A stretch of 64,000 nt of DNA from Limanda limanda (Eukaryota; Chordata; Actinopteri; Pleuronectiformes; Pleuronectidae), in the NCBI RefSeq assembly GCF_963576545.1, contig NW_026870406.1, positions 496,001-560,000 on the forward strand. Direction: 5' to 3'. A program made the position numbers and the translations under genes. Positions within the stretch are counted from its first letter, which is position 1, and each line of letters starts with the position of its first letter. Below are positions 23,301-36,179 of the stretch, piece after piece. A model generated the notes under the pieces. It was not told the origin of the DNA. It was given only the letters and a program-made list of their open reading frames with translations, and made no database searches.

Positions 23301-24686
23301 GAGAAAGAGATATTCTTGAATAACTTTTTTTGTGAAGGTCGGAGAGACTTGCAAGTAGGCTCTACCCCCACTAAATGGGGTAGCGCGCATCGATCGGTAC
23401 CATCCTTGAGCTTCTCCGACTTTCGGAAGGGTTAGGGTTAGGGTTAGGGATGAAAGCACATAGGAGAAAGAGATATTCTTGAATAACTTTTTTTGTGAAG
23501 GTCGGAGAGACTTGGAAAGTGGTTGCATCTGGACTAATTTGGGTCCTGCGGATCGATTGGTACCATCCCCGAGCTTGTACGACCTTCGGAAGAGGTCGAC
23601 CGACGAAATTCCCCCAAATCTGAGGAGATATTCTTGAATAACTTTTTTTGTGAAGGTCGGAGAGACTTGGAGGTAGGCTCTACCCCCACTAAATGGGGTA
23701 GCGCGCATCGATCGGTACCATCCTTGAGCTTCTCCGACTTTCGGAAGGGTTAGGGTTAGGGTTAGGGATGAAAGCACATAGGAGAAAGAGATATTCTTGA
23801 ATAACTTTTTTTGTGAAGGTCGGAGAGACTTGCAAGTAGGCTCTACCCCCACTAAATGGGGTAGCGCGCATCGATCGGTACCATCCTTGAGCTTCTCCGA
23901 CTTTCGGAAGGGTTAGGGTTAGGGTTAGGGATGAAAGCACATAGGAGAAAGAGATATTCTTGAATAACTTTTTTTGTGAAGGTCGGAGAGACTTGCAAGT
24001 AGGCTCTACCCCCACTAAATGGGGTAGCGCGCATCGATCGGTACCATCCTTGAGCTTCTCCGACTTTTGGAAGGGTTAGGGTTAGGGATGAAAGCACATA
24101 GGAGAAAGAGATATTCTTGAATAACTTTTTTTGTGAAGGTCGGAGAGACTTGCAAGTAGGCTCTACCCCCACTAAATGGGGTAGCGCGCATCGATCGGTA
24201 CCATCCTTGAGCTTCTCCGACTTTCGGAAGGGTTAGGGTTAGGGTTAGGGATGAAAGCACATAGGAGAAAGAGATATTCTTGAATAACTTTTTTTGTGAA
24301 GGTCGGAGAGACTTGCAAGTAGGCTCTACCCCCACTAAATGGGGTAGCGCGCATCGATCGGTACCATCCTTGAGCTTCTCCGACTTTCGGAAGGGTTAGG
24401 GTTAGGGTTAGGGATGAAAGCACATAGGAGAAAGAGATATTCTTGAATAACTTTTTTTGTGAAGGTCGGAGAGACTTGCAAGTAGGCTCTACCCCCACTA
24501 AATGGGGTAGCGCGCATCGATCGGTACCATCCTTGAGCTTCTCCGACTTTCGGAAGGGTTAGGGTTAGGGTTAGGGATGAAAGCACATAGGAGAAAGAGA
24601 TATTCTTGAATAACTTTTTTTGTGAAGGTCGGAGAGACTTGCAAGTAGGCTCTACCCCCACTAAATGGGGTAGCGCACATCGATCA
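17370..24686 (+). repeat. 7.3-kb higher-order block, copy 1
   Basis: This block pairs with 24,687-31,852. Shared rare variants include CCTTGAGCTTGTA in a B (near 17,538), TGTAAGACC (near 17,870), TACGATCC (near 18,966), TTGTTAGTAGG (near 21,603), CATCAATCGG (near 21,960), a G-run shortened to GG in GGAAGGTTAGGG (near 21,998), CCCCAACTAAA (near 21,146) and TTGGAGGTAGG (near 23,670). The left edge lies right of 17,369, where G faces A at 24,686; the exact join is ambiguous within about 120 bp because the units are identical there. This copy alone has CTTCATAAGA near 19,464 and one extra 157-bp A monomer near 19.5-19.7 kb. Confidence 0.88.
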
Positions 24687-27600
24687 GTACCATCCTTGAG
24701 CTTCTCCGACTTTCGGAAGGGTTAGGGTTAGGGTTAGGGATGAAAGCACATAGGAGAAAGAGATATTCTTGAATAACTTTTTTTGTGAAGGTCGGAGAGA
24801 CTTGGAAAGTGGTTGCATCTGGACTAATTTGGGTCCTGCGGATCGATTGGTACCATCCTTGAGCTTGTACGACCTTCGGAAGAGGTCGACCGACGAAATT
24901 CCCCCAAATCTGAGGAGATATTCTTGAATAACTTTTTTTGTGAAGGTCGGAGAGACTTGCAAGTAGGCTCTACCCCCACTAAATGGGGTTGCGCGCATCG
25001 ATCAGTACCATCCTTGAGCTTCTCCGACTTTCGGAAGGGTTAGGGTTAGGGTTAGGGATGAAAGCACATAGGAGAAAGAGATATTCTTGAATAACTTTTT
25101 TTGTGAAGGTCGGAGAGACTTGAAAAGTGGTTGCATCTGGACTAATTTGGGTCCTGCGGATCGATTGGTACCATCCCCGAGCTTGTAAGACCTTCGGAAG
25201 AGGTCGACCGACGAAATTCCCCCAAATCTGAGGAGATATTCTTGAATAACTTTTTTTGTGAAGGTCGGAGAGACTTGCAAGTAGGCTCTACCCCCACTAA
25301 ATGGGGTTGCGAGCATCGATCGGTACCATCTTTGAGCTTCTCCGACTTTCGGAAGGGTTAGGGTTAGGGTTAGGGATGAAAGCACATAGGAGAAAGAGAT
25401 ATTCTTGAATAACTTTTTTTGTGAAGGTCGGAGAGACTTGCAAGTAGGCTTTACCCCCACTAAATGGGGTAGCGCGCATCGATCGGTACCATCTTTGAGC
25501 TTCTCCGACTTTCGGAAGGGTTAGGGTTAGGGTTAGGGATGAAAGCACATAGGAGAAAGAGATATTCTTGAATAACTTTTTTTGTGAAGGTCGGAGAGAC
25601 TTGAAAAGTGGTTGCATCTGGACTAATTTGGGTCCTGCAGATCGATTGGTACCATCCCCGAGCTTGTACGACCTTCGGAAGAGGTCGACCGACGAAATTC
25701 CCCCAAATCTGAGGAGATATTCTTGAATAACTTTTTTTGTGAAGGTCGGAGAGACTTGCAAGTAGGCTCTACCCCCACTAAATGGGGTTGCGCGCATCGA
25801 TCGGTACCATCCTTGAGCTTCTCCGACTTTCGGAAGGGTTAGGGTTAGGGTTAGGGATGAAAGCACATAGGAGAAAGAGATATTCTTGAATAACTTTTTT
25901 TGTGAAGGTCGGAGAGACTTGAAAAGTGGTTGCATCTGGACTAATTTGGGTCCTGCGGATCGATTGGTACCATCCCCGAGCTTGTACGACCTTCGGAAGA
26001 GGTCGACCGACGAAATTCCCCCAAATCTGAGGAGATATTCTTGAATAACTTTTTTTGTGAAGGTCGGAGAGACTTGCAAGTAGGCTCTACCCCCACTAAA
26101 TGGGGTTGCGCGCATCGATCGGTACCATCCTTGAGCTTCTCCGACTTTCGGAAGGGTTAGGGTTAGGGTTAGGGATGAAAGCACATAGGAGAAAGAGATA
26201 TTCTTGAATAACTTTTTTTGTGAAGGTCGGAGAGACTTGCAAGTAGGCTCTACCCCCACTAAATGGGGTAGCGCGCATCGATCGGTACGATCCTTGAGCT
26301 TCTCCGACTTTCGGAAGGGTTAGGGTTAGGGATGAAAGCACATAGGAGAAAGAGATATTCTTGAATAACTTTTTTTGTGAAGGTCGGAGAGACTTGGAAA
26401 GTGGTTGCATCTGGACTAATTTGGGTCCTGCGGATCGATTGGTACCATGCCCGAGCTTGTACGACCTTCGGAAGAGGTCGACCGACGAAATTCCCCCAAA
26501 TCTGAGGAGATATTCTTGAATAACTTTTTTTGTGAAGGTCGGAGAGACTTGCAAGTAGGCTCTACCCCCACTAAATGGGGTAGCGCGCATCGATCGGTAC
26601 CATCCTTGAGCTTCTCCGACTTTCGGAAGGGTTAGGGTTAGGGTTAGGGATGAAAGCACATAGGAGAAAGAGATATTCTTGAATAACTTTTTTTGTAAAG
26701 GTCGGAGAGACTTGGAAAGTGGTTGCATCTGGACTAATTTGGGTCCTGCGGATCGATTGGTACCATCCCCGAGCTTGTACGACCTTCGGAAGAGGTCGAC
26801 TGACGAAATTCCCCCAAATCTGAGGAGATATTCTTGAATAACTTTTTTTGTGAAGGTCGGAGAGACTTGCAAGTAGGCTCTACCCCCACTAAATAGGGTT
26901 GCGCGCATCGATCGGTACCATCCTTGAGCTTCTCCGACTTTCGGAAGGGTTAGGGTTAGGGTTAGGGATGAAAGCACATAGGAGAAAGAGATATTCTTGA
27001 ATAACTTTTTTTGTGAAGGTCGGAGAGACTTGGAAAGTGGTTGCATCTGGACTAATTTGGGTCCTGCGGATCGATTGGTACCATCCCCGAGCTTGTACGA
27101 CCTTCGGAAGAGGTCGACCGACGAAATTCCCCCAAATCTGAGGAGATATTCTTGAATAACTTTTTTTGTGAAGGTCGGAGAGACTTGCAGGTAGGCTCTA
27201 CCCCCACTAAATGGGGTAGCGCGCATCGATCGGTACCATCCTTGAGCTTCTCCGACTTTCGGAAGGGTTAGGGTTAGGGTTAGGGATGAAAGCACATAGG
27301 AGAAAGAGATATTCTTGAATAACTTTTTTTGTGAAGGTCGGAGAGACTTGCAAGTAGGCTCTACCCCCACTAAATGGGGTAGCGCGCATCGATCGGTACC
27401 ATCCTTGAGCTTCTCCGACTTTCGGAAGGGTTAGGGTTAGGGATGAAAGCACATAGGAGAAAGAGATATTCTTGAATAACTTTTTTTGTGAAGGTCGGAG
27501 AGACTTGGAAAGTGGTTGCATCTGGACTAATTTGGGTCCTGCGGATCGATTGGTACCATCCCCGAGCTTGTACGACCTTCGAAAGAGGTCGACCGACGAA

Positions 27601-30600
27601 ATTCCCCCAAATCTGAGGAGATATTCTTGAATAACTTTTTTTGTGAAGGTCGGAGAGACTTGCAAGTAGGCTCTACCCCCACTAAATGGGGTTGCGCGCA
27701 TCGATCGGTACCATCCTTGAGCTTCTCCGACTTTCGGAAGGGTTAGGGTTAGGGATGAAAGCACATAGGAGAAAGAGATATTCTTGAATAACTTTTTTTG
27801 TGAAGGTCGGAGAGACTTGCAAGTAGGCTCTACCCCCACTAAATGGGGTAGCGCGCATCGATCGGTACCATCCTTGAGCTTCTCCAACTTTCGGAAGGGT
27901 TAGGGATGAAAGCACATAGGAGAAAGAGATATTCTTGAATAACTTTTTTTGTGAAGGTCGGAGAGACTTGGAAAGTGGTTGCATCTGGACTAATTTGGGT
28001 CCTGCGGATCGATTGGTACCATCCCCGAGCTTGTACGACCTTCGGAAGAGGTCGACCGACGAAATTCCCCCAAATCTGAGGAGATATTCTTGAATAACTT
28101 TTTTTGTGAAGGTCGGAGAGACTTGCAGGTAGGCTCTACCCCCACTAAATGGGGTAGCGCGCATCGATCGGTACCATCCTTGAGCTTCTCCGACTTTCGG
28201 AAGGGTTAGGGTTAGGGTTAGGGATGAAAGCACATAGGAGAAAGAGATATTCTTGAATAACTTTTTTTGTGAAGGTCGGAGAGACTTGCAAGTAGGCTCT
28301 ACCCCAACTAAATGGGGTAGCGCGCATCGATCGGTACCATCCTTGAGCTTCTCCGACTTTCGGAAGGGTTAGGGTTAGGGATGAAAGCACATAGGAGAAA
28401 GAGATATTCTTGAATAACTTTTTTTGTGAAGGTCGGAGAGACTTGGAAAGTGGTTGCATCTGGACTAATTTGGGTCCTGCGGATCGATTGGTACCATCCC
28501 CGAGCTTGTACGACCTTCGAAAGAGGTCGACCGACGAAATTCCCCCAAATCTGAGGAGATATTCTTGAATAACTTTTTTTGTGAAGGTCGGAGAGACTTG
28601 CAAGTAGGCTCTACCCCCACTAAATGGGGTAGCGCGCATCGATCGGTACCATCCTTGAGCTTCTCCGACTTTCGGAAGGGTTAGGGTTAGGGTTAGGGAT
28701 GAAAGCACATAGGAGAAAGAGATATTCTTGAATAACTTTTTTTGTGAAGGTCGGAGAGACTTGTTAGTAGGCTCTACCCCCACTAAATGGGGTAGCGCGC
28801 ATCGATCGGTACCATCCTTGAGCTTCTCCGACTTTCGGAAGGGTTAGGGTTAGGGTTAGGGATGAAAGCACATAGGAGAAAGAGATATTCTTGAATAACT
28901 TTTTTTGTGAAGGTCGGAGAGACTTGGAAAGTGGTTGCATCTGGACTAATTTGGGTCCTGCGGATCGATTGGTACCATCCCCGAGCTTGTACGACCTTCG
29001 GAAGAGGTCGACCGACGAAATTCCCCCAAATCTGAGGAGATATTCTTGAATAACTTTTTTTGTGAAGGTCGGAGAGACTTGCAAGTAGGCTCTACCCCCA
29101 CTAAATGGGGTAGCGCGCATCAATCGGTACCATCCTTGAGCTTCTCCGACTTTCGGAAGGTTAGGGTTAGGGTTAGGGATGAAAGCACATAGGAGAAAGA
29201 GATATTCTTGAATAACTTTTTTTGTGAAGGTCGGAGAGACTTGCAAGTAGGCTCTACCCCCACTAAATGGGGTAGCGCGCATCGATCGGTACCATCCTTG
29301 AGCTTCTCCGACTTTCGGAAGGGTTAGGGTTAGGGATGAAAGCACATAGGAGAAAGAGATATTCTTGAATAACTTTTTTTGTGAAGGTCGGAGAGACTTG
29401 GAAAGTGGTTGCATCTGGACTAATTTGGGTCCTGCGGATCGATTGGTACCATCCCCGAGCTTGTACGACCTTCGAAAGAGGTCGACCGACGAAATTCCCC
29501 CAAATCTGAGGAGATATTCTTGAATAACTTTTTTTGTGAAGGTCGGAGAGACTTGCAAGTAGGCTCTACCCCCACTAAATGGGGTTGCGCGCATCGATCG
29601 GTACCATCCTTGAGCTTCTCCGACTTTCGGAAGGGTTAGGGTTAGGGTTAGGGATGAAAGCACATAGGAGAAAGAGATATTCTTGAATAACTTTTTTTGT
29701 GAAGGTCGGAGAGACTTGGAAAGTGGTTGCATCTGGACTAATTTGGGTCCTGCGGATCGATTGGTACCATCCCCGAGCTTGTACGACCTTCGGAAGAGGT
29801 CGACTGACGAAATTCCCCCAAATCTGAGGAGATATTCTTGAATAACTTTTTTTGTGAAGGTCGGAGAGACTTGCAAGTAGGCTCTACCCCCACTAAATGG
29901 GGTAGCGCGCATCGATCGGTACCATCCTTGAGCTTCTCCGACTTTCGGAAGGGTTAGGGTTAGGGTTAGGGATGAAAGCACATAGGAGAAAGAGATATTC
30001 TTGAATAACTTTTTTTGTGAAGGTCGGAGAGACTTGGAAAGTGGTTGCATCTGGACTAATTTGGGTCCTGCGGATCGATTGGTACCATCCCCGAGCTTGT
30101 ACGACCTTCGGAAGAGGTCGACCGACGAAATTCCCCCAAATCTGAGGAGATATTCTTGAATAACTTTTTTTGTGAAGGTCGGAGAGACTTGCAAGTAGGC
30201 TCTACCCCCACTAAATGGGGTTGCGCGCATCGATCGGTACCATCCTTGAGCTTCTCCGACTTTCGGAAGGGTTAGGGTTAGGGTTAGGGATGAAAGCACA
30301 TAGGAGAAAGAGATATTCTTGAATAACTTTTTTTGTGAAGGTCGGAGAGACTTGCAAGTAGGCTCTACCCCCACTAAATGGGGTTGCGCGCATCGATCGG
30401 TACCATCCTTGAGCTTCTCCAACTTTCGGAAGGGTTAGGGTTAGGGTTAGGGATGAAAGCACATAGGAGAAAGAGATATTCTTGAATAACTTTTTTTGTG
30501 AAGGTCGGAGAGACTTGCAAGTAGGCTCTACCCCCACTAAATGGGGTAGCGCGCATCGATCGGTACCATCCTTGAGCTTCTCCGACTTTCGGAAGGGTTA

Positions 30601-31852
30601 GGGTTAGGGTTAGGGATGAAAGCACATAGGAGAAAGAGATATTCTTGAATAACTTTTTTTGTGAAGGTCGGAGAGACTTGGAAAGTGGTTGCATCTGGAC
30701 TAATTTGGGTCCTGCGGATCGATTGGTACCATCCCCGAGCTTGTACGACCTTCGGAAGAGGTCGACCGACGAAATTCCCCCAAATCTGAGGAGATATTCT
30801 TGAATAACTTTTTTTGTGAAGGTCGGAGAGACTTGGAGGTAGGCTCTACCCCCACTAAATGGGGTAGCGCGCATCGATCGGTACCATCCTTGAGCTTCTC
30901 CGACTTTCGGAAGGGTTAGGGTTAGGGTTAGGGATGAAAGCACATAGGAGAAAGAGATATTCTTGAATAACTTTTTTTGTGAAGGTCGGAGAGACTTGCA
31001 AGTAGGCTCTACCCCCACTAAATGGGGTAGCGCGCATCGATCGGTACCATCCTTGAGCTTCTCCGACTTTCGGAAGGGTTAGGGTTAGGGTTAGGGATGA
31101 AAGCACATAGGAGAAAGAGATATTCTTGAATAACTTTTTTTGTGAAGGTCGGAGAGACTTGCAAGTAGGCTCTACCCCCACTAAATGGGGTAGCGCGCAT
31201 CGATCGGTACCATCCTTGAGCTTCTCCGACTTTTGGAAGGGTTAGGGTTAGGGATAAAAGCACATAGGAGAAAGAGATATTCTTGAATAACTTTTTTTGT
31301 GAAGGTCGGAGAGACTTGCAAGTAGGCTCTACCCCCACTAAATGGGGTAGCGCGCATCGATCGGTACCATCCTTGAGCTTCTCCGACTTTCGGAAGGGTT
31401 AGGGTTAGGGTTAGGGATGAAAGCACATAGGAGAAAGAGATATTCTTGAATAACTTTTTTTGTGAAGGTCGGAGAGACTTGCAAGTAGGCTCTACCCCCA
31501 CTAAATGGGGTAGCGCGCATCGATCGGTACCATCCTTGAGCTTCTCCGACTTTCGGAAGGGTTAGGGTTAGGGTTAGGGATGAAAGCACATAGGAGAAAG
31601 AGATATTCTTGAATAACTTTTTTTGTGAAGGTCGGAGAGACTTGCAAGTAGGCTCTACCCCCACTAAATGGGGTAGCGCGCATCGATCGGTACCATCCTT
31701 GAGCTTCTCCGACTTTCGGAAGGGTTAGGGTTAGGGTTAGGGATGAAAGCACATAGGAGAAAGAGATATTCTTGAATAACTTTTTTTGTGAAGGTCGGAG
31801 AGACTTGCAAGTAGGCTCTACCCCCACTAAATGGGGTAGCGCACATCGATCA
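24687..31852 (+). repeat. 7.2-kb higher-order block, copy 2
   Basis: The offset to copy 1 is 7,317 bp at the left, 7,323 bp after one extra TTAGGG, 7,166 bp after loss of one A monomer, 7,160 bp after a further hexamer loss near 27.9 kb, and 7,166 bp again near 29.95 kb. Copies therefore differ mainly by whole hexamers and one whole monomer. Point differences seen include GCGAGCATCG near 25,311 and GGATAAAAGC near 31,255. The shared GCACATCGATCAG variant closes both copies (24,674 and 31,841). Confidence 0.88.
27803..27953 (+). repeat. A monomer with a single TTAGGG (151 bp)
   Basis: The tract is reduced to AAGGGTTAGGGATG, two G-triplets. The matching monomer in the other 7-kb copy (near 20,738) has two hexamers, so this is a loss after the block duplicated. 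The unit also carries CTCCAAC (CpG to CpA) in the right arm of the outer inverted repeat, as does its counterpart near 20,719. Confidence 0.9.
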
Positions 31853-33142
31853 GTACCATCCTTGAGCTTCTCCGACTTTCGGAAGGGTTAGGGTTAGGGT
31901 TAGGGATGAAAGCACATAGGAGAAAGAGATATTCTTGAATAACTTTTTTTGTGAAGGTCGGAGAGACTTGCAAGTAGGCTCTACCCCCACTAAATGGGGT
32001 AGCGCGCATCGATCGGTACCATCCTTGAGCTTCTCCGACTTTCGGAAGGGTTAGGGTTAGGGTTAGGGATGAAAGCACATAGGAGAAAGAGATATTCTTG
32101 AATAACTTTTTTTGTGAAGGTCGGAGAGACTTGGAAAGTGGTTGCATCTGGACTAATTTGGGTCCTGCGGATCGATTGGTACCATCCCCGAGCTTGTACG
32201 ACCTTCGGAAGAGGTCGACCGACGAAATTCCCCCAAATCTGAGGAGATATTCTTGAATAACTTTTTTTGTGAAGGTCGGAGAGACTTGGAGGTAGGCTCT
32301 ACCCCCACTAAATGGGGTAGCGCGCATCGATCGGTACCATCCTTGAGCTTCTCCGACTTTCGGAAGGGTTAGGGTTAGGGTTAGGGATGAAAGCACATAG
32401 GAGAAAGAGATATTCTTGAATAACTTTTTTTGTGAAGGTCGGAGAGACTTGCAAGTAGGCTCTACCCCCACTAAATGGGGTAGCGCGCATCGATCGGTAC
32501 CATCCTTGAGCTTCTCCGACTTTCGGAAGGGTTAGGGTTAGGGTTAGGGATGAAAGCACATAGGAGAAAGAGATATTCTTGAATAACTTTTTTTGTGAAG
32601 GTCGGAGAGACTTGCAAGTAGGCTCTACCCCCACTAAATGGGGTAGCGCGCATCGATCGGTACCATCCTTGAGCTTCTCCGACTTTTGGAAGGGTTAGGG
32701 TTAGGGTTAGGGATGAAAGCACATAGGAGAAAGAGATATTCTTGAATAACTTTTTTTGTGAAGGTCGGAGAGACTTGCAAGTAGGCTCTACCCCCACTAA
32801 ATGGGGTAGCGCGCATCGATCGGTACCATCCTTGAGCTTCTCCGACTTTCGGAAGGGTTAGGGTTAGGGTTAGGGATGAAAGCACATAGGAGAAAGAGAT
32901 ATTCTTGAATAACTTTTTTTGTGAAGGTCGGAGAGACTTGCAAGTAGGCTCTACCCCCACTAAATGGGGTAGCGCGCATCGATCGGTACCATCCTTGAGC
33001 TTCTCCGACTTTCGGAAGGGTTAGGGTTAGGGTTAGGGATGAAAGCACATAGGAGAAAGAGATATTCTTGAATAACTTTTTTTGTGAAGGTCGGAGAGAC
33101 TTGCAAGTAGGCTCTACCCCCACTAAATGGGGTAGCGCACAT
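30831..33142 (+). repeat. Local duplication of about 1.3-1.45 kb
   Basis: TTGGAGGTAGG near 30,835 recurs near 32,288, and TTTTGGAAG near 31,231 recurs near 32,684, both at offset 1,453. Further right, GCACATCGATCAG near 31,841 recurs near 33,137 at offset 1,296, so the second copy has one 157-bp A monomer fewer between these markers. It overlaps the right edge of the 7.2-kb block, so it arose at or after that duplication. Confidence 0.75.
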
Positions 33143-36100
33143 CGATCAGTACCATCCTTGAGCTTCTCCGACTTTCGGAAGGGTTAGGGTTAGGGTTAGG
33201 GATGAAAGCACATAGGAGAAAGAGATATTCTTGAATAACTTTTTTTGTGAAGGTCGGAGAGACTTGCAAGTAGGCTCTACCCCCACTAAATGGGGTAGCG
33301 CGCATCGATCGGTACCATCCTTGAGCTTCTCCGACTTTCGGAAGGGTTAGGGTTAGGGTTAGGGATGAAAGCACATAGGAGAAAGAGATATTCTTGAATA
33401 ACTTTTTTTGTGAAGGTCGGAGAGACTTGGAAAGTGGTTGCATCTGGACTAATTTGGGTCCTGCGGATCGATTGGTACCATCCCCGAGCTTGTACGACCT
33501 TCGGAAGAGGTCGACCGACGAAATTCCCCCAAATCTGAGGAGATATTCTTGAATAACTTTTTTTGTGAAGGTCGGAGAGACTTGCAAGTAGGCTCTACCC
33601 CCACTAAATGGGGTAGCGCGCATCGATCGGTACCATCCTTGAGCTTCTCCGACTTTCGGAAGGGTTAGGGTTAGGGTTAGGGATGAAAGCACATAGGAGA
33701 AAGAGATATTCTTGAATAACTTTTTTTGTGAAGGTCGGAGAGACTTGCAAGTAGGCTCTACCCCCACTAAATGGGGTAGCGCGCATCGATCGGTACCATC
33801 CTTGAGCTTCTCCGACTTTCGGAAGGGTTAGGGTTAGGGTTAGGGATGAAAGCACATAGGAGAAAGAGATATTCTTGAATAACTTTTTTTGTGAAGGTCG
33901 GAGAGACTTGGAAAGTGGTTGCATCTGGACTAATTTGGGTCCTGCGGATCGATTGGTACCATCCCCGAGCTTGTACGACCTTCGGAAGAGGTCGACCGAC
34001 GAAATTCCCCCAAATCTGAGGAGATATTCTTGAATAACTTTTTTTGTGAAGGTCGGAGAGACTTGCAAGTAGGCTCTAACCCCACTAAATGGGGTTGCGC
34101 GCATCGATCGGTACCATCCTTGAGCTTCTCCGACTTTCGGAAGGGTTAGGGTTAGGGTTAGGGATGAAAGCACATAGGAGAAAGAGATATTCTTGAATAA
34201 CTTTTTTTGTGAAGGTCGGAGAGACTTGCAAGTAGGCTCTACCCCCACTAAATGGGGTAGCGCGCATCGATCGGTACCATCCTTGAGCTTCTCCGACTTT
34301 CGGAAGGGTTAGGGTTAGGGTTAGGGATGAAAGCACATAGGAGAAAGAGATATTCTTGAATAACTTTTTTTGTGAAGGTCGGAGAGACTTGCAAGTAGGC
34401 TCTACCCCCACTAAATGGGGTAGCGCGCATCGATCGGTACCATCCTTGAGCTTCTCCGACTTTCGGAAGGGTTAGGGTTAGGGTTAGGGATGAAAGCACA
34501 TAGGAGAAAGAGATATTCTTGAATAACTTTTTTTGTGAAGGTCTGAGAGACTTGGAAAGTGGTTGCATCTGGACTAATTTGGGTCCTGCGGATCGATTGG
34601 TACCATCCCCGAGCTTGTACGACCTTCGGAAGAGGTCGACCGACGAAATTCCCCCAAATCTGAAGAGATATTCTTGAATAACTTTTTTTGTGAAGGTCGG
34701 AGAGACTTGCAAGTAGGCTCTACCCCCACTAAATGGGGTAGCGCGCATCGATCGGTACCATCCTTGAGCTTCTCCGACTTTCGGAAGGGTTAGGGTTAGG
34801 GTTAGGGATGAAAGCACATAGGAGAAAGAGATATTCTTGAATAACTTTTTTTGTGAAGGTCGGAGAGACTTGCAAGTAGGCTCTACCCCCACTAAATGGG
34901 GTAGCGCGCATCGATCGGTACCATCCTTGAGCTTCTCCGACTTTCGGAAGGGTTAGGGTTAGGGTTAGGGATGAAAGCACATAGGAGAAAGAGATATTCT
35001 TGAATAACTTTTTTTGTGAAGGTCGGAGAGACTTGGAAAGTGGTTGCATCTGGACTAATTTGGGTCCTGCGGATCGATCGGTACCATCCCCGAGCTTGTA
35101 CGACCTTCGGAAGAGGTCGACCGACGAAATTCCCCCAAATCTGAGGAGATATTCTTGAATAACTTTTTTTGTGAAGGTCGGAGAGACTTGCAAGTAGGCT
35201 CTACCCCCACTAAATGGGGTAGCGCGCATCGATCGGTACCATCCTTGAGCTTCTCCGACTTTCGGAAGGGTTAGGGTTAGGGTTAGGGATGAAAGCACAT
35301 AGGAGAAAGAGATATTCTTGAATAACTTTTTTTGTGAAGGTCGGAGAGACTTGCAAGTAGGCTCTACCCCCACTAAATGGGGTAGCGCGCATCGATCGGT
35401 ACCATCCTTGAGCTTCTCCGACTTTTGGAAGGGTTAGGGTTAGGGTTAGGGATGAAAGCACATAGGAGAAAGAGATATTCTTGAATAACTTTTTTTGTGA
35501 AGGTCGGAGAGACTTGCAAGTAGGCTCTACCCCCACTAAATGGGGTAGCGCGCATCGATCGGTACCATCCTTGAGCTTCTCCGACTTTCGGAAGGGTTAG
35601 GGTTAGGGTTAGGGATGAAAGCACATAGGAGAAAGAGATATTCTTGAATAACTTTTTTTGTGAAGGTCGGAGAGACTTGCAAGTAGGCTCTACCCCCACT
35701 AAATGGGGTAGCGCGCATCGATCGGTACCATCCTTGAGCTTCTCCGACTTTCGGAAGGGTTAGGGATGAAAGCACATAGGAGAAAGAGATATTCTTGAAT
35801 AACTTTTTTTGTGAAGGTCGGAGAGACTTGCAAGTAGGCTCTACCCCCACTAAATGGGGTAGCGCGCATCGATCGGTACCATCCTTGAGCTTCTCCAACT
35901 TTCGGAAGGGTTAGGGTTAGGGTTAGGGATGAAAGCACATAGGAGAAAGAGATATTCTTGAATAACTTTTTTTGTGAAGGTCGGAGAGACTTGGAAAGTG
36001 GTTGCATCTGGACTAATTTGGGTCCTGCGGATCGATTGGTACCATCCCCGAGCTTGTACGACCTTCGGAAGAGGTCGACCGACGAAATTCCCCCAAATCT

Positions 36101-36179
36101 GAGGAGATATTCTTGAATAACTTTTTTTGTGAAGGTCGGAGAGACTTGCAAGTAGGCTCTACCCCCACTAAATGGGGTT
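31853..36179 (+). repeat. Section with longer A runs
   Basis: B monomers are sparser here (near 32,143, 33,436, 33,912, 34,561, 35,043 and 35,998) than to the left, and runs of A1 separate them. Single-copy oddities are GGTCTGAGAG near 34,544, TCTGAAGAG near 34,662, GATCGATCGG inside a B near 35,080, and CTCTAACCCC near 34,078. No gene was found. Confidence 0.82.
35663..35813 (+). repeat. A monomer with a single TTAGGG (151 bp)
   Basis: This is the second one-hexamer A in the window. It has two G-triplets only, the rest being standard A1. Its neighbours on both sides carry three hexamers, so the loss affects this unit alone. Confidence 0.9.

Noticed and set aside
28764..30422. Long minus-strand open reading frames (up to 552 codons), repeated throughout the window
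   Set aside because: They follow the repeat period (318 bp is a multiple of three), break wherever two A monomers adjoin, begin at GTG or TTG and not ATG, and include translated TTAGGG complements. No domain is recognisable.
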